Below, piece after piece: positions 25,766 through 35,046 of a stretch of DNA of 39,849 bases (its first letter is position 1; each line of letters begins with the position of its first letter). Made by a program: the position numbers and the translations under genes. The stretch is from positions 1 through 39,849 of the forward strand of contig NZ_DFQS01000028.1 of the NCBI RefSeq assembly GCF_002377905.1. The letters are read 5' to 3'. The notes beneath the pieces were generated by a model. The model was given only the letters and a program-made list of their open reading frames with translations. It ran no database searches and had not been told where the DNA came from. The DNA is from Psychrobacter sp. UBA3483. GTDB lineage: Bacteria; Pseudomonadota; Gammaproteobacteria; Pseudomonadales; Moraxellaceae.

Positions 25766-26036
25766 AGTAAAAAAGCCTTATGATGAAAAAGATAAGAGTG
25801 AAACGAGAATATTCTTACTGCATACTTAAACAATGAAAACGCTTATTTATAGCTTAGTTATATTAGTTATAACCGTATTTAGCGTCATTATTATTTTTGA
25901 AAAAGTAGCGGTATAAAACTTGACCCATTATCTTAGCGAAAATGCTCGTAAAATACTACAATGAGCGCATAACTAACATTCGCAATGCTAAAAAATACTG
26001 ACTTTTTAACAAACACTGACCTTTAAGGATAAAAAC

Positions 26037-26636
26037 ATGGGCAATCGTTTAAGCAAAATATATACACGTACTGGGGATGATGGTACTACAGGTATGGCAG
26101 ATGGCAGCCGCGTGAGTAAAGCAGACCATTTATTTAGCGTCATGGGTGATGTCGACGAGCTCAACTCACATATTGGTTTGGTACGCGCGCAGTTGACGCA
26201 AACCCCGATTGACGAGACTCAAAAAGCGGATTTTGCCCAAGCATTAGTGATTATTCAGCATTTACTATTTAATATTGGTGGCGAGCTTGCCATGCCAGAA
26301 TATGAAGGCGTGAGCGCCGCCCATATCGACTGGTTAGAGCAGCAGATTGACGCGATGAATAGCACCTTGCCGGCGCTAAAAGATTTTATCTTGCCGACGG
26401 GCTCAGTGCTTGTCAGCCAATTGCATGTCGCCCGCACCGTCTGTCGCCGTGCTGAGCGCCAAGCGGTGCTATTGCAACAGCAGCGCTCCGAGGCGATTCG
26501 TCCAACGGCAGTTAGCTTTATCAATCGCCTGTCTGACTGGCTGTTTGTTGCTGCACGTTTTTGCACTGACCCTGAGCAAGTTTCTGAAGTGCTATGGGAC
26601 AGTCAAGTATTACAAAAATTCGCTGAGAATAAATAG
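26037..26636 (+). CDS. PduO-type cob(I)alamin adenosyltransferase
   Basis: Adenosylates cob(I)alamin with ATP to give coenzyme B12. The 199-residue protein is a single PduO-type ATR domain. The ATP-binding loop TRTGDDGTTG is at residues 10-19, followed by GDVDELNSHIGL. The C-terminal half has the characteristic CRRAERQ and NRLSDWLFVAAR helices that form the five-helix trimer. An AAGGAT precedes the ATG. No other cobalamin gene and no B12-dependent enzyme lies in the window, so it probably serves an enzyme encoded elsewhere. I saw no obvious cobalamin riboswitch in front of it. Confidence 0.93.
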   Translation: MGNRLSKIYTRTGDDGTTGMADGSRVSKADHLFSVMGDVDELNSHIGLVRAQLTQTPIDETQKADFAQALVIIQHLLFNIGGELAMPEYEGVSAAHIDWLEQQIDAMNSTLPALKDFILPTGSVLVSQLHVARTVCRRAERQAVLLQQQRSEAIRPTAVSFINRLSDWLFVAARFCTDPEQVSEVLWDSQVLQKFAENK

Positions 26637-26691
26637 TTTAGCTTTTACGGCTCTCTAAAAATTAACCGCTAAAAACCAATTCAAGCAAGAA

Positions 26692-26725
26692 AAAAGCCCG
26701 CAACTTACGATAGTTGCGGGCTTTT
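26692..26725. terminator. Bidirectional terminator between the adenosyltransferase and lipoprotein genes
   Basis: A perfect 14-bp stem pairs AAAAGCCCGCAACT (26692-26705) with AGTTGCGGGCTTTT (26712-26725) around a six-base loop. The A and T arms serve both convergent genes. Confidence 0.92.
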
Positions 26726-26787
26726 GAATTTCAAACGCTAGGCTTAAACAGCACCTACTGACATTTTATTAATAAACTGAGAGGTTA

Positions 26788-27753
26788 TTAATAAGTTGCG
26801 TCTTTATCTTCAATAATCACCATATCGATACTGTCATCTTTAGGGACTGACTTAGGTGCGGCTGGAGTCGCAGGCGCTGTGGTACTAGGCGTTGGGGCAG
26901 TTTGGTTATTGCTTTGGTTATCCTGATTACTCGTGTTCTGGCTACTATTTTGACTGCTGCTATTTTGGTTGACAGTTGGCGGCGTCGCAGGCTCAGCTGG
27001 ACGTACAGGGGCCGCTGGCGTTACGGGTCTTGGTTGGGACGTTTGGTTTTCGCTATTGTTTTGTGCCGCTTGACGGCGACGTTCGGCTGCTTGCACGGCA
27101 CGCTGCTCTTCTAACGCTGCCTGGAAGGCTGAGCCTGCCACCACTTCTGATACCACGGTCAGCAATGCTGGCTGTCCGGCGATACGCGTACGTACTTGAC
27201 CGCCTTGAGTACCAACGACATAAGTAAAGGCATCATCAACGAGCATGTTGTTATTGATACGGATATTGTCGTTGGCTAGGCGTGATTGTAAGCTTGGCTG
27301 ATTGTTAGCCGCTTGCAGTTGGCTGGCTTGGTATAAGTCTTCACTTGGCAAAGTCATACTGACACTCGCCTGACAGGTGGTCATGCCATTATCATTTGTG
27401 GCTTGTAACACCGCAGCGTTTTGCACATCGATGACGATACCATTGGTTTTACCAGTGACAACGCCACCACTTAAACCAATTTCAGCATCGTTAGCATAGC
27501 TTGCTGCTAAGGTTTGTGCCTGTTGATTGAGCGTATTTTTTAAGGCTGATTTGAGACGATCTTGTACCATTGGATCATCACAGCTTACCGCTGTAGCAGC
27601 AGCGTTTTCATTAGCGGCGGTCTCTTCGGTTAGCTCGGCATTTTCTGTGGCCTCTTCTTTTTCTGAGCGGTTACAGCCCGTAAGCACCAAACTACAGGCG
27701 ATACCAATACCAGCAACTTTATACCACTTACTCAAACTCTTATTTGCTACGCT
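26788..27753 (-). CDS. Hypothetical lipoprotein with a low-complexity tail
   Basis: A 321-residue protein starting at the ATG at 27753, supported by TTGGAG upstream; the frame continues to 27813 without a ribosome site. The N-terminus is a lipoprotein signal with lipobox LTGC (Cys28), so the protein should be lipidated, and Asn at +2 allows outer-membrane sorting. An acidic Glu/Ala/Thr stretch follows (30-55). A folded central domain comes next (about 55-210), with a Cys pair (CDDPMVQDRLKSALK and TTCQASVSMT) and repeated references to short beta-strands. Then come a basic helix (EEQRAVQAAERRRQAAQ) and a Pro/Thr/Ala/Asn/Gln-rich tail of about 80 residues ending KDATY. I do not recognise the family. 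Confidence 0.8.
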   Translation of the reverse strand, partial: SVANKSLSKWYKVAGIGIACSLVLTGCNRSEKEEATENAELTEETAANENAAATAVSCDDPMVQDRLKSALKNTLNQQAQTLAASYANDAEIGLSGGVVTGKTNGIVIDVQNAAVLQATNDNGMTTCQASVSMTLPSEDLYQASQLQAANNQPSLQSRLANDNIRINNNMLVDDAFTYVVGTQGGQVRTRIAGQPALLTVVSEVVAGSAFQAALEEQRAVQAAERRRQAAQNNSENQTSQPRPVTPAAPVRPAEPATPPTVNQNSSSQNSSQNTSNQDNQSNNQTAPTPSTTAPATPAAPKSVPKDDSIDMVIIEDKDATY

Positions 27754-28125
27754 CATCTTTTTTTGCTCCAATTTCCTGATTCGTACCGCTACTGACGGCC
27801 AGTATTTTGACATTCAAAGGCTTACACGCACATCATGACATTTAGATAGTAACAATCATCATGCAAGTTTTGAAAACCACGTTATTATACGGCGTTTGAT
27901 TTAAATGGTCATCAGTGTAGCCTATTGATATACAAATAACGTCCAACATTGTGTACAAAACCTTGCTTTGGTTGCAAAAAAGCTACAAAGACATATTTTA
28001 TGTCGTGGCTGCAGCTCATAAGTATACTATCTAAGTAATGGTTCCGTTCTCAGATAAATATTTTATTAGACCCCATTTTGCAGAGACGATATGATAGCGA
28101 TAATAATTTTTGATAGCTATTAATA
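27754..28125. other. Gene-free divergent region before the GDPD gene
   Basis: The 372 bases separate the lipoprotein start from the forward phosphodiesterase gene. A small perfect hairpin GACATA/TATGTC with a three-base loop lies at 27990-28004. It is A/T-rich, and promoters for both flanking genes must lie here, but none is clear enough to mark. No ORF or RNA gene seen. Confidence 0.35.
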
Positions 28126-28854
28126 ATGATAAATTTTAAAAAAACGCTTTTATTGGGCCATCGCGGCGCACGCGGCGAAGCGCTGGAAAACACCTTGGCA
28201 GGCTTTAAACTGGCGCAAAATCTACAAAGCGCGGGGTTGATAGGCGTTGAATTTGATGTACAACTGAGCGCCGATGGTCACTTGCTGGTCTTTCACGATG
28301 ACAACCTACAACGCATGTGTGCTCAGCAATCCTGCATTGACCAGTTGAGTCTTGCCGAGATTGGGCGCTATTTGCAGTCCGGTCATCAGATTACCCCTTT
28401 AGCCGAAATAGCCTCTGTGCTAACAGGTTTTCGCTATATTGAGCTTGAAATTAAGACGCATGAGCGCACGGATTACGGCAAATTAATTAGAGCATTAATA
28501 CACGATTTAATCGATAGTCCTCTTGCCAGCTTGCCTATAGCGCTGACCAGCTTCGATGTCGAATTACACGCAAGGCTGCAACGCAATAAAACCTTACAAC
28601 ATATTCCGCGTGGCTTACTGATTCGCACCCCTAAAACGTTGCTAAGCGCACCGCAAACTGCCCTGCAACTTGGCTGCGTCCAGCTAGGCATTCACTACCC
28701 GCTGCTGACTCAAGCAGTCATTAAACACTGCCATCGTTATCACTTACCAGTCAGCGCGTGGACCGTCAATGATAGCGAGACGGTTAATCAGCTCATAGCA
28801 TGGCAAGTTGACGTCATTATCACCGATTATCCAACTTATTTTCTCATGCGTTAA
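28126..28854 (+). CDS. Glycerophosphodiester phosphodiesterase
   Basis: A cytoplasmic UgpQ-type enzyme that hydrolyses glycerophosphodiesters from phospholipid turnover to glycerol 3-phosphate and an alcohol. The 242-residue TIM barrel has the GDPD signatures: GHRGARG with His12 and Arg13, ENTLAGF (Glu21-Asn22-Thr23), EFDVQ (Glu42, Asp44), VFHDDNLQR with catalytic His57, ELEIK (Glu106, Lys108) and the C-terminal SAWTVND plus VDVIITDYP. There is no signal peptide, unlike periplasmic GlpQ. The Shine-Dalgarno signal is poor. It stands alone; the desaturase follows after 302 bases. Confidence 0.93.
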   Translation: MINFKKTLLLGHRGARGEALENTLAGFKLAQNLQSAGLIGVEFDVQLSADGHLLVFHDDNLQRMCAQQSCIDQLSLAEIGRYLQSGHQITPLAEIASVLTGFRYIELEIKTHERTDYGKLIRALIHDLIDSPLASLPIALTSFDVELHARLQRNKTLQHIPRGLLIRTPKTLLSAPQTALQLGCVQLGIHYPLLTQAVIKHCHRYHLPVSAWTVNDSETVNQLIAWQVDVIITDYPTYFLMR

Positions 28855-29156
28855 GCCAGTAAACCTTTCATTCCTCTTTCTCTTTATATCCAAAAATCTT
28901 GTTTGAAATTCGCGTTAAAAAGCCAGCTAATTAATTGGCTTAATAGTCACCTAAATATTTTGGCAACACACATACTTATCTTTTTGCTTACACTTTCACT
29001 TAATTGCTGATAAGTAAGAGGTTATTTGGGTTAATTCCTGCCATAACTCATACAAGTTATTGTTATTTAGCAATATTTTTCTAGTGTATAACTGTTCACT
29101 TTATCAGTCTTTTAGGGTAATATGGAGGCTGAAATTAATATCATTAGGAATATTAC
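28855..29156. other. Leader region of the desaturase gene
   Basis: The 302 gene-free bases contain two dyads near the desaturase start: ATAACT/AGTTAT (29043-29060) and AGTG..CACT (29083-29100). No terminator for the upstream phosphodiesterase gene is visible, so limited read-through is possible. No ORF or RNA gene seen. Confidence 0.4.
29083..29100. promoter_or_regulatory. Possible fatty-acid-response operator upstream of the desaturase
   Basis: The 18 bases AGTGTATAACTGTTCACT have inverted ends; the two halves match at 6 of 9 positions. The layout resembles the AGTGAAC-type half-sites of DesT/FabR repressors of unsaturated fatty acid genes. It sits 57 bases before the ATG and overlaps a possible -10 TATAAC. 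This is a weak assignment based on recall of the motif. Confidence 0.3.
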
Positions 29157-30554
29157 ATGATAGCTAAAAAAGTAATAGGCTTACCACTTAAGGGCTTGCG
29201 TTTCGCCATGAAGTCGGGTGATACGCTTATACAGCATGCTGGCACTCAGGCGCTGCGCGTGAAGACGTGGCTTGATACTGGCAAAAGCAAAACTGATGAG
29301 GCTGCCGATACGCAGTTTGCGACGACGAGCGGTTATAAAGATGCCAATGCAGTCGCTAACTATGAGGGTATCGATCCGCTTGAGCTTGAATTTCAAAAAT
29401 CGCCAATCAATCTGGTTCCAGCGATTTTTCTGATTGCAACGCCTATTGCTGCTGCCGTCATTACGCCATGGTACTTGATGACCCATCAAGTTAGTGCGCC
29501 GGTTTGGGGCGTGTTTGGTGCTTTTATGGTGTGGACAGGTATTAGTATTACCGCAGGCTATCATCGCCTCTTGTCGCATCGTGCTTATAAAGCTCATCCC
29601 TTGGTAAAAAACTTCCTATTACTTGGCTCAACCCTTGCGGTTCAAGGCTCTGCCTTTGACTGGGTATCAGGCCACCGTACGCATCACCGTCACGTTGATG
29701 ACCGCATGGAAGATCCTTATTCAGCAAAACGTGGTTTTTTCTTTAGTCATATCGGCTGGATGTTACGCAATTATCCTAGTGGCCGCTTTGATTATAAAAA
29801 CATTCCTGATTTAACCAAAGATAAAGTGCTACAGATTCAGCATAAATACTATGGTTTATGGGTACTGGCTACCAACGTTGCGATGGTTGCGGCAGTTGGT
29901 TGGTTAATCGGTGACGTTTGGGGCACGCTCGTATTGGCAGGCCTACTGCGTTTGGTATTGACCCATCACTTTACCTTCTTTATCAACTCGCTATGCCATA
30001 TGTTTGGTACGCGTCCTTATACCGACACCAATAGTGCGCGTGATAACTTCTTCCTTGCTATCTTTACGTGGGGTGAGGGTTATCATAACTATCATCACTT
30101 CTTCCAATACGACTATCGTAATGGTGTGAAATGGTGGCAATATGATCCAACTAAATGGCTTATCTTGGGCTTATCTAAACTTGGTTTAACGAGTGAATTG
30201 CGTACGGTTGACGACACCACCATCAAGCATGCTGAAGTGCAAATGCAGTTCAAAAAAGCCCAACAGCAGATTGATAGTGCTACTGCGAACGGACTTGATA
30301 TTCCGCATGCGATGAAGAGTTTCCAAGATCGTATCAAGTTTGAATATGATGCCTTTACGCAAACGGTCGAAGAATGGCAAGCGCTAAAAGCCAAAACCAT
30401 TGAGCTGAAAAAAACCGAGTTTGCTGATCGCTTGCATGAAGTTGAAGAGATGCTAAAGCACGACTATGCCAAAGTTGAGCAAAAAATACTGGCGCATAAT
30501 AGCAATCTAAAAACGGCGTTTCGCTCTATTGCTCAAAGCCCGAAAGCGGCATAA
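29157..30554 (+). CDS. Membrane fatty acid (acyl-CoA delta-9 type) desaturase
   Basis: Di-iron integral membrane desaturase introducing double bonds into acyl chains, central to membrane fluidity in the cold. The three histidine boxes are HRLLSHR (136-142), HRTHHRH (173-179) and HNYHH (310-314), in the order and spacing of the stearoyl-CoA/acyl-lipid desaturase family, with membrane segments at about 85-135, 150-165 and 230-280. An extra histidine, LTHHFTFFINS (269-279), is also typical. The protein is long (465 residues): about 80 hydrophilic residues precede the first membrane segment, and a 95-residue Lys/Glu-rich tail likely forms a coiled coil. The electron donor is not encoded next to it. 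Confidence 0.93.
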   Translation: MIAKKVIGLPLKGLRFAMKSGDTLIQHAGTQALRVKTWLDTGKSKTDEAADTQFATTSGYKDANAVANYEGIDPLELEFQKSPINLVPAIFLIATPIAAAVITPWYLMTHQVSAPVWGVFGAFMVWTGISITAGYHRLLSHRAYKAHPLVKNFLLLGSTLAVQGSAFDWVSGHRTHHRHVDDRMEDPYSAKRGFFFSHIGWMLRNYPSGRFDYKNIPDLTKDKVLQIQHKYYGLWVLATNVAMVAAVGWLIGDVWGTLVLAGLLRLVLTHHFTFFINSLCHMFGTRPYTDTNSARDNFFLAIFTWGEGYHNYHHFFQYDYRNGVKWWQYDPTKWLILGLSKLGLTSELRTVDDTTIKHAEVQMQFKKAQQQIDSATANGLDIPHAMKSFQDRIKFEYDAFTQTVEEWQALKAKTIELKKTEFADRLHEVEEMLKHDYAKVEQKILAHNSNLKTAFRSIAQSPKAA

Positions 30555-30600
30555 GCGTTTATAGATTTATTATCTTAGTTTTTATCGTACGTTTCTCCTG

Positions 30601-30631
30601 CCCTCTATCTGTAAAGATAGGGGGTTTTTTT
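30601..30631 (+). terminator. Terminator of the desaturase gene
   Basis: CCCTCTATC (30601-30609) pairs with GATAGGGGG (30616-30624) through one T-G pair, with a six-base loop and a run of seven to eight T residues. Confidence 0.82.
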
Positions 30632-30840
30632 CGGCCATGAGTTGTGCGCTGCTCGTTTACGCACTTATTATTTTTGCCCGCTCATTGTTTATACAGCAAT
30701 TACAAGAGATGGACAGAGTGAAACGCGGCATTATTAAGGCTATGCTATAGTAAGTTTACTACTTTCATTACTCGTTCATTACTCACTTTAACCTTAAGTT
30801 TTTATATTAAGAATCCATACCTCTATATCGGAACATACCT

Positions 30841-32307
30841 ATGCGCTATCAAAATGCTTACGTCACATTAGATACTCGCCTTTATCATGAGCAGCAGCCG
30901 ACACCGCTTGACAATCCGCGCGCTGGCCATTTTAACACCGAAGTTGCTAAGCAATTAGGCTGGCTCGATGATGAAGAGCTGATGGCACGTTGGGTTGAAA
31001 TATTAGGTGGTCAATACGTGCCAGCTGAGTTTCGACCGCTGTCCATGGCCTATGCTGGTCACCAGTTCGGACAGTGGGCCGGACAATTGGGCGATGGTCG
31101 CGGTTTACTGATGGCGCAAGTGCTCGATAATAATGATAAATTACAAGATTTGCATTTAAAGGGCATTGGTCTGACCCCTTACTCACGCATGGGCGATGGG
31201 CGTGCGGTGCTGCGTAGTACCATTCGCGAGTATTTGTGCGGTCATGCGCTGACACAACTTGGCATCCCTTCGTCTAATGCCTTGGGCTTTGTGGTATCAG
31301 ATACTAAAGTTCGCCGTGAGCGTATGGAAGCAGGCGCGGCATTAATGCGCGTCGCTGATAGCCATATTCGCCTCGGTCATGTTGAGTGGATTGCCAGCTT
31401 TGCACCCGACCTGCTTGGCGAATTTACCGACTATATGATTGATACTTACTATCCAGAATGCCGTGATAGCGAGACGCCAGTCTTGGCATTTTTACAAACT
31501 GTGGTTGAGCGTACCGCACGTATGATTGCTGACTGGCAATTGATTGGTTTTGCCCATGGGGTGATGAATACTGATAACTTATCCATAACGGGCAGTACCT
31601 TAGACTTTGGTCCGTTTGGTTTTATGGAGCGTTTTAATCCTGCGTGGATTAACAATCACTCCGACCATACCGGACGTTATGCTTATCAAAACCAGCCTGC
31701 CATCGGTCATTGGAACTTAAATATTTGGCTACCGCACTTTATGCGCTTGGACGGCGTAACACGCGAAACCTTGGCTGATTGCCTAGCACCGTATGAAGCA
31801 ACCTTTATGCAGCATTATCAGCAAGGCCTGTGCCGTAAGCTCGGGCTGCGGCATAGTAAAGAGAGTTTGACCCTTGCCTTTGAATGGCTGACATTGCTAG
31901 AAGATAACTTACTCGACTATAGCAACAGTTTCCGCGCGCTATTGGGTTTTGTCGCGCCAAATGAATATCCTTATGAGCAAGAGCTGCTGGCAAAAATGAC
32001 TGCTGAGTTTAATAATGAGGCGCAGCACGTTTGGCAACAATGGTCAACCCGGTATTTGGCAGCGCTAGAACCGTTATCTAGCGAAGCCTCTATTGAGCAA
32101 ATGCGTAGCAACAATCCGGTTTATGTACTGCGTAATAGTGTGGCGCAGCGCGCGATTACGGCGGCGGAACAAGGGCAATTTGATGAGTTAAATCGGGTCT
32201 TTGAATTGCTTGCCAATCCTTACAACGTCCAAGACATCGCCACTGCGCTTGACACCATGCCGCCCGCGCCCCATGCGCCGCAAATGCCAATTAGTTGTTC
32301 TTCGTAA
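30841..32307 (+). CDS. selO: Protein adenylyltransferase SelO (YdiU family)
   Basis: A pseudokinase-fold enzyme that transfers AMP from ATP to Ser, Thr or Tyr of other proteins, linked to oxidative-stress response. The 488-residue product matches the bacterial YdiU/SelO family throughout. AGHQFGQWAGQLGDGRG is at residues 72-88, LHLKGIGLTPYSRMGDGRAVLRS includes the lysine used for ATP positioning, and the catalytic segment FAHGVMNTDN has Asp245. The metal-binding DFGPFGF has Asp255. The C-terminus ends ISCSS, as in bacterial members where the eukaryotic protein has selenocysteine. Single gene with no evident terminator. Confidence 0.96.
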   Translation: MRYQNAYVTLDTRLYHEQQPTPLDNPRAGHFNTEVAKQLGWLDDEELMARWVEILGGQYVPAEFRPLSMAYAGHQFGQWAGQLGDGRGLLMAQVLDNNDKLQDLHLKGIGLTPYSRMGDGRAVLRSTIREYLCGHALTQLGIPSSNALGFVVSDTKVRRERMEAGAALMRVADSHIRLGHVEWIASFAPDLLGEFTDYMIDTYYPECRDSETPVLAFLQTVVERTARMIADWQLIGFAHGVMNTDNLSITGSTLDFGPFGFMERFNPAWINNHSDHTGRYAYQNQPAIGHWNLNIWLPHFMRLDGVTRETLADCLAPYEATFMQHYQQGLCRKLGLRHSKESLTLAFEWLTLLEDNLLDYSNSFRALLGFVAPNEYPYEQELLAKMTAEFNNEAQHVWQQWSTRYLAALEPLSSEASIEQMRSNNPVYVLRNSVAQRAITAAEQGQFDELNRVFELLANPYNVQDIATALDTMPPAPHAPQMPISCSS

Positions 32308-32648
32308 GAGAATACGGGCAAGCTGCTATTCTGTAATATTTTGAAATATTATGCAATTATGGTTGATATCGACGCACATTTTTTGCCATTATCAATCAGC
32401 AAAATAACGAATATCATTTTATTATATTATTCACACAATTGAGATGACTTGACTAGGCAGTGAAATACCAATAGTGCTAGAATAACGCTTCCTGTGAGAT
32501 TGCTGTTTTTACGCTGATGTCTAGTCGCCGATCACGACCTTTTTAGTATAAATGTACCTTCATTATCATATTTCATGATTTTGAGGCATAGACGTTGGTT
32601 TTTATCACCATTTACTTTATTCCAATTATTCCAACCATGGCAATTATT
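32308..32648. other. Gene-free region between selO and maeB
   Basis: About 340 bases, A/T-rich. A perfect AT palindrome TAATATTT/AAATATTA (32334-32351) follows selO but has no T-run, so it is not a convincing terminator. A TTGAGG near 32581-32586 precedes an in-frame TTG at 32595, which is an alternative maeB start. No other gene is visible. Confidence 0.4.
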
Positions 32649-34970
32649 ATGAATGACGATATCACTTTGAATACGGATACCCCTATTACGGAAAAAGAGC
32701 AGTTTGAACAAGCTGCCTTACATTACCATGAGTTTCCACGCCCAGGTAAAATCTCAGTTACGCCTATCAAGCAATTGGCCAACCAACGTGATTTGGCACT
32801 TGCTTACTCTCCAGGGGTTGCAATACCTTGTCTTGAGATTCAAAGAGATCCGGCGCTAGCGGCTAAATATACCGCTCGTAGTAACTTGGTTGGCGTGATC
32901 ACCAACGGTACTGCAGTGCTTGGTTTAGGAAATATTGGTCCATTGGCATCTAAGCCTGTCATGGAAGGTAAAGGGGTTTTATTCAAAAAGTTCGCTGGTA
33001 TCGACGTTTTTGATATTGAAATTGCCCAAAATGATCCAGATAAGTTCATCGAAGCTGTCGCCTCGCTTGAGCCTACTTTTGGTGGTATTAACCTTGAAGA
33101 CATCAAAGCCCCAGAATGTTTCAAAATCGAGCGCGAATTACGTGAGCGCATGAACATTCCAGTATTCCACGATGACCAACATGGTACGTCAATCATTGTT
33201 GCAGCGGCGATGCTAAACGCTTTACTCATCACTGGCAAAAAAATCGAAGAGATTAAAGTGGTCTGCTCTGGCGCAGGTGCGGCAGCTATCTCTTGCTTGG
33301 ATATCATTTGTGCGCTTGGCGTTGATAAAAATAATATCTTGGTATCAGACTCACGCGGTATCATCACCACCAGCCGCGAGAACCTTGATGAAACCAAGCA
33401 GCGTTATGCGCGCAATACCACTGCCACTACCATCGAAGAAGTGATGGATGATGTCGATATGTTCTTAGGCCTATCTATGCCTGGCACATTGACTGAAGAC
33501 ATGGTGCGCCGTATGGCAAAAGACCCAATCGTCTTTGCCCTTGCCAACCCAACGCCTGAAATTATGCCAGAAGTGGCGCACGCCGTACGTCCAGACGTTA
33601 TCATGGCAACCGGTCGCTCAGACTATCCAAACCAAGTAAATAACGCCTTATGTTTCCCTTATATCTTCCGCGGTGCACTTGATGTTGGGGCAACAGCGGT
33701 TAATGAAGAGATGAAAATCGCTTGCGTCAAAGCTATCGCGGCCATGGCGCATGTTGAAGCGACACCAATGAATAACGTGAAAAACGTTGAGAGTACGCCA
33801 AGCTTTGGCCGTGATTATCTTATCCCAGGCCCTCTTGAGCCAAACCTAATCATTGAAATCGCCTCTGCGGTTGCCAAAGCAGCGATGGATTCTGGTGTTG
33901 CAACCCTACCTATCTCTGATATGAAAGCCTATCGTCAACGCTTGTCTGAGTTTGTTTATAACTCAGCGTTTGTCATGAAGCCTATCTTTGCCCGCGCGAA
34001 AGCTGATCCTAAACGCATTGTTTACTGTGAAGGCGAAGACCGCAACGTACTGCTTGCGGTACAAGTGGTCGTTGACGAGCAGTTGGCACATCCAATCTTG
34101 GTCGGTCGCCCTGCCATTATTGAAAAGAACATCGAAAAATTAGCACTACGCCTAAAAGATGGTGAGAACATCACCATTGTTAATCAAGATGATGATCCAC
34201 GCTATAAAGACTACTGGCAAGGCTACTACGAGAAAAACAAACGTAATGGTGTCAGTATTGAGCTTGCGCGCCGTGATGTTCGCCGTAAGACTTCTTTAAT
34301 CGGTGCCCTACTGGTTGAAAACGGTGATGCTGATGGCATGATTTGTGGTACTTTTAGCTACTATCATCTGCATTTAAAATACGTCAGCCGAGTTATCGAC
34401 AAAAAAGAAGGCGTCAGCGATTTTTATGCGATGAATGCGGTATTAATGCAAGATCGTAATATCTTTATTGCCGACACTTATATCCATGAAGACCCAACGG
34501 CTGAGCAATTGGCTGAAATGACGGTACTTGCAGCTGATCAATTACGTCGCTTTAACATTACGCCGCGTGTGGCCTTAGTTTCGCATTCAAACTTTGGTAC
34601 ATCAGATCGCGAAAGTGCAGTAAAAATGCGTAAGGTGTATGAGCTACTGACAGAAATGAATGTCGACTTTGACTTCGACGGTGAGATGCAAGGGGATGCG
34701 GCACTTGATGAGCACATCCGTGCTAACGACTTACCATCAAGCAACCTAAAAGGCTCAGCAAACTTGCTTATCTTGCCAACGCTTGATTCAGCAAATATTG
34801 CTTTCAACCTACTAAAAACGGCAACTGGCAGTGCGTCTATTGGTCCTATTTTGCTAGGCGCGAGCAAACCTGTACATATCCTAACCCCATCAGCGACAGC
34901 ACGCCGTGTGGTGAATATGACAGCGCTTGCAGTTACTGAAGCTCAAGACTTAATCAATGAGCAAAAATAG
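32649..34970 (+). CDS. maeB: NADP-dependent malic enzyme with C-terminal phosphotransacetylase-like domain
   Basis: Oxidatively decarboxylates malate to pyruvate with NADP reduction, supplying NADPH and pyruvate during growth on C4 acids or acetate. The N-terminal malic-enzyme domain has HEFPRPGKISVTP, QRDLALAYSPGVA, VITNGTAVLGLGNIGPLASKPVMEGK and HDDQHGTS. The NAD-binding part follows, with CSGAGAAAI. The C-terminal third (from about residue 430) is the phosphotransacetylase-like domain typical of MaeB (VYCEGED, GDADGMICG, LVSHSNFGTSD), usually regulatory rather than catalytic. I chose the ATG at 32649 (773 residues) because it lies closest to the E. coli N-terminus. A TTG at 32595 with a well-placed TTGAGG would add 18 mainly hydrophobic residues. 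A strong terminator follows. Confidence 0.93.
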   Translation: MNDDITLNTDTPITEKEQFEQAALHYHEFPRPGKISVTPIKQLANQRDLALAYSPGVAIPCLEIQRDPALAAKYTARSNLVGVITNGTAVLGLGNIGPLASKPVMEGKGVLFKKFAGIDVFDIEIAQNDPDKFIEAVASLEPTFGGINLEDIKAPECFKIERELRERMNIPVFHDDQHGTSIIVAAAMLNALLITGKKIEEIKVVCSGAGAAAISCLDIICALGVDKNNILVSDSRGIITTSRENLDETKQRYARNTTATTIEEVMDDVDMFLGLSMPGTLTEDMVRRMAKDPIVFALANPTPEIMPEVAHAVRPDVIMATGRSDYPNQVNNALCFPYIFRGALDVGATAVNEEMKIACVKAIAAMAHVEATPMNNVKNVESTPSFGRDYLIPGPLEPNLIIEIASAVAKAAMDSGVATLPISDMKAYRQRLSEFVYNSAFVMKPIFARAKADPKRIVYCEGEDRNVLLAVQVVVDEQLAHPILVGRPAIIEKNIEKLALRLKDGENITIVNQDDDPRYKDYWQGYYEKNKRNGVSIELARRDVRRKTSLIGALLVENGDADGMICGTFSYYHLHLKYVSRVIDKKEGVSDFYAMNAVLMQDRNIFIADTYIHEDPTAEQLAEMTVLAADQLRRFNITPRVALVSHSNFGTSDRESAVKMRKVYELLTEMNVDFDFDGEMQGDAALDEHIRANDLPSSNLKGSANLLILPTLDSANIAFNLLKTATGSASIGPILLGASKPVHILTPSATARRVVNMTALAVTEAQDLINEQK

Positions 34971-35046
34971 TCGTTTATGTCATATATGAACGCTTTATTA
35001 TGGCGGTTGTCTAGCGTTTATTTATAGAAACCGTCTGCTATACTAA

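Noticed and set aside
26037..26636. Cobalamin riboswitch upstream of the adenosyltransferase gene
   Set aside because: The 271-base gap before it shows no B12-box-like sequence or extended structure that I can recognise.
32510..32560. Weak hairpin GTCG..CGAC before CTTTTTAG as a terminator of selO
   Set aside because: The stem is only four to five pairs, and it lies more than 200 bases past selO. It is not convincing.
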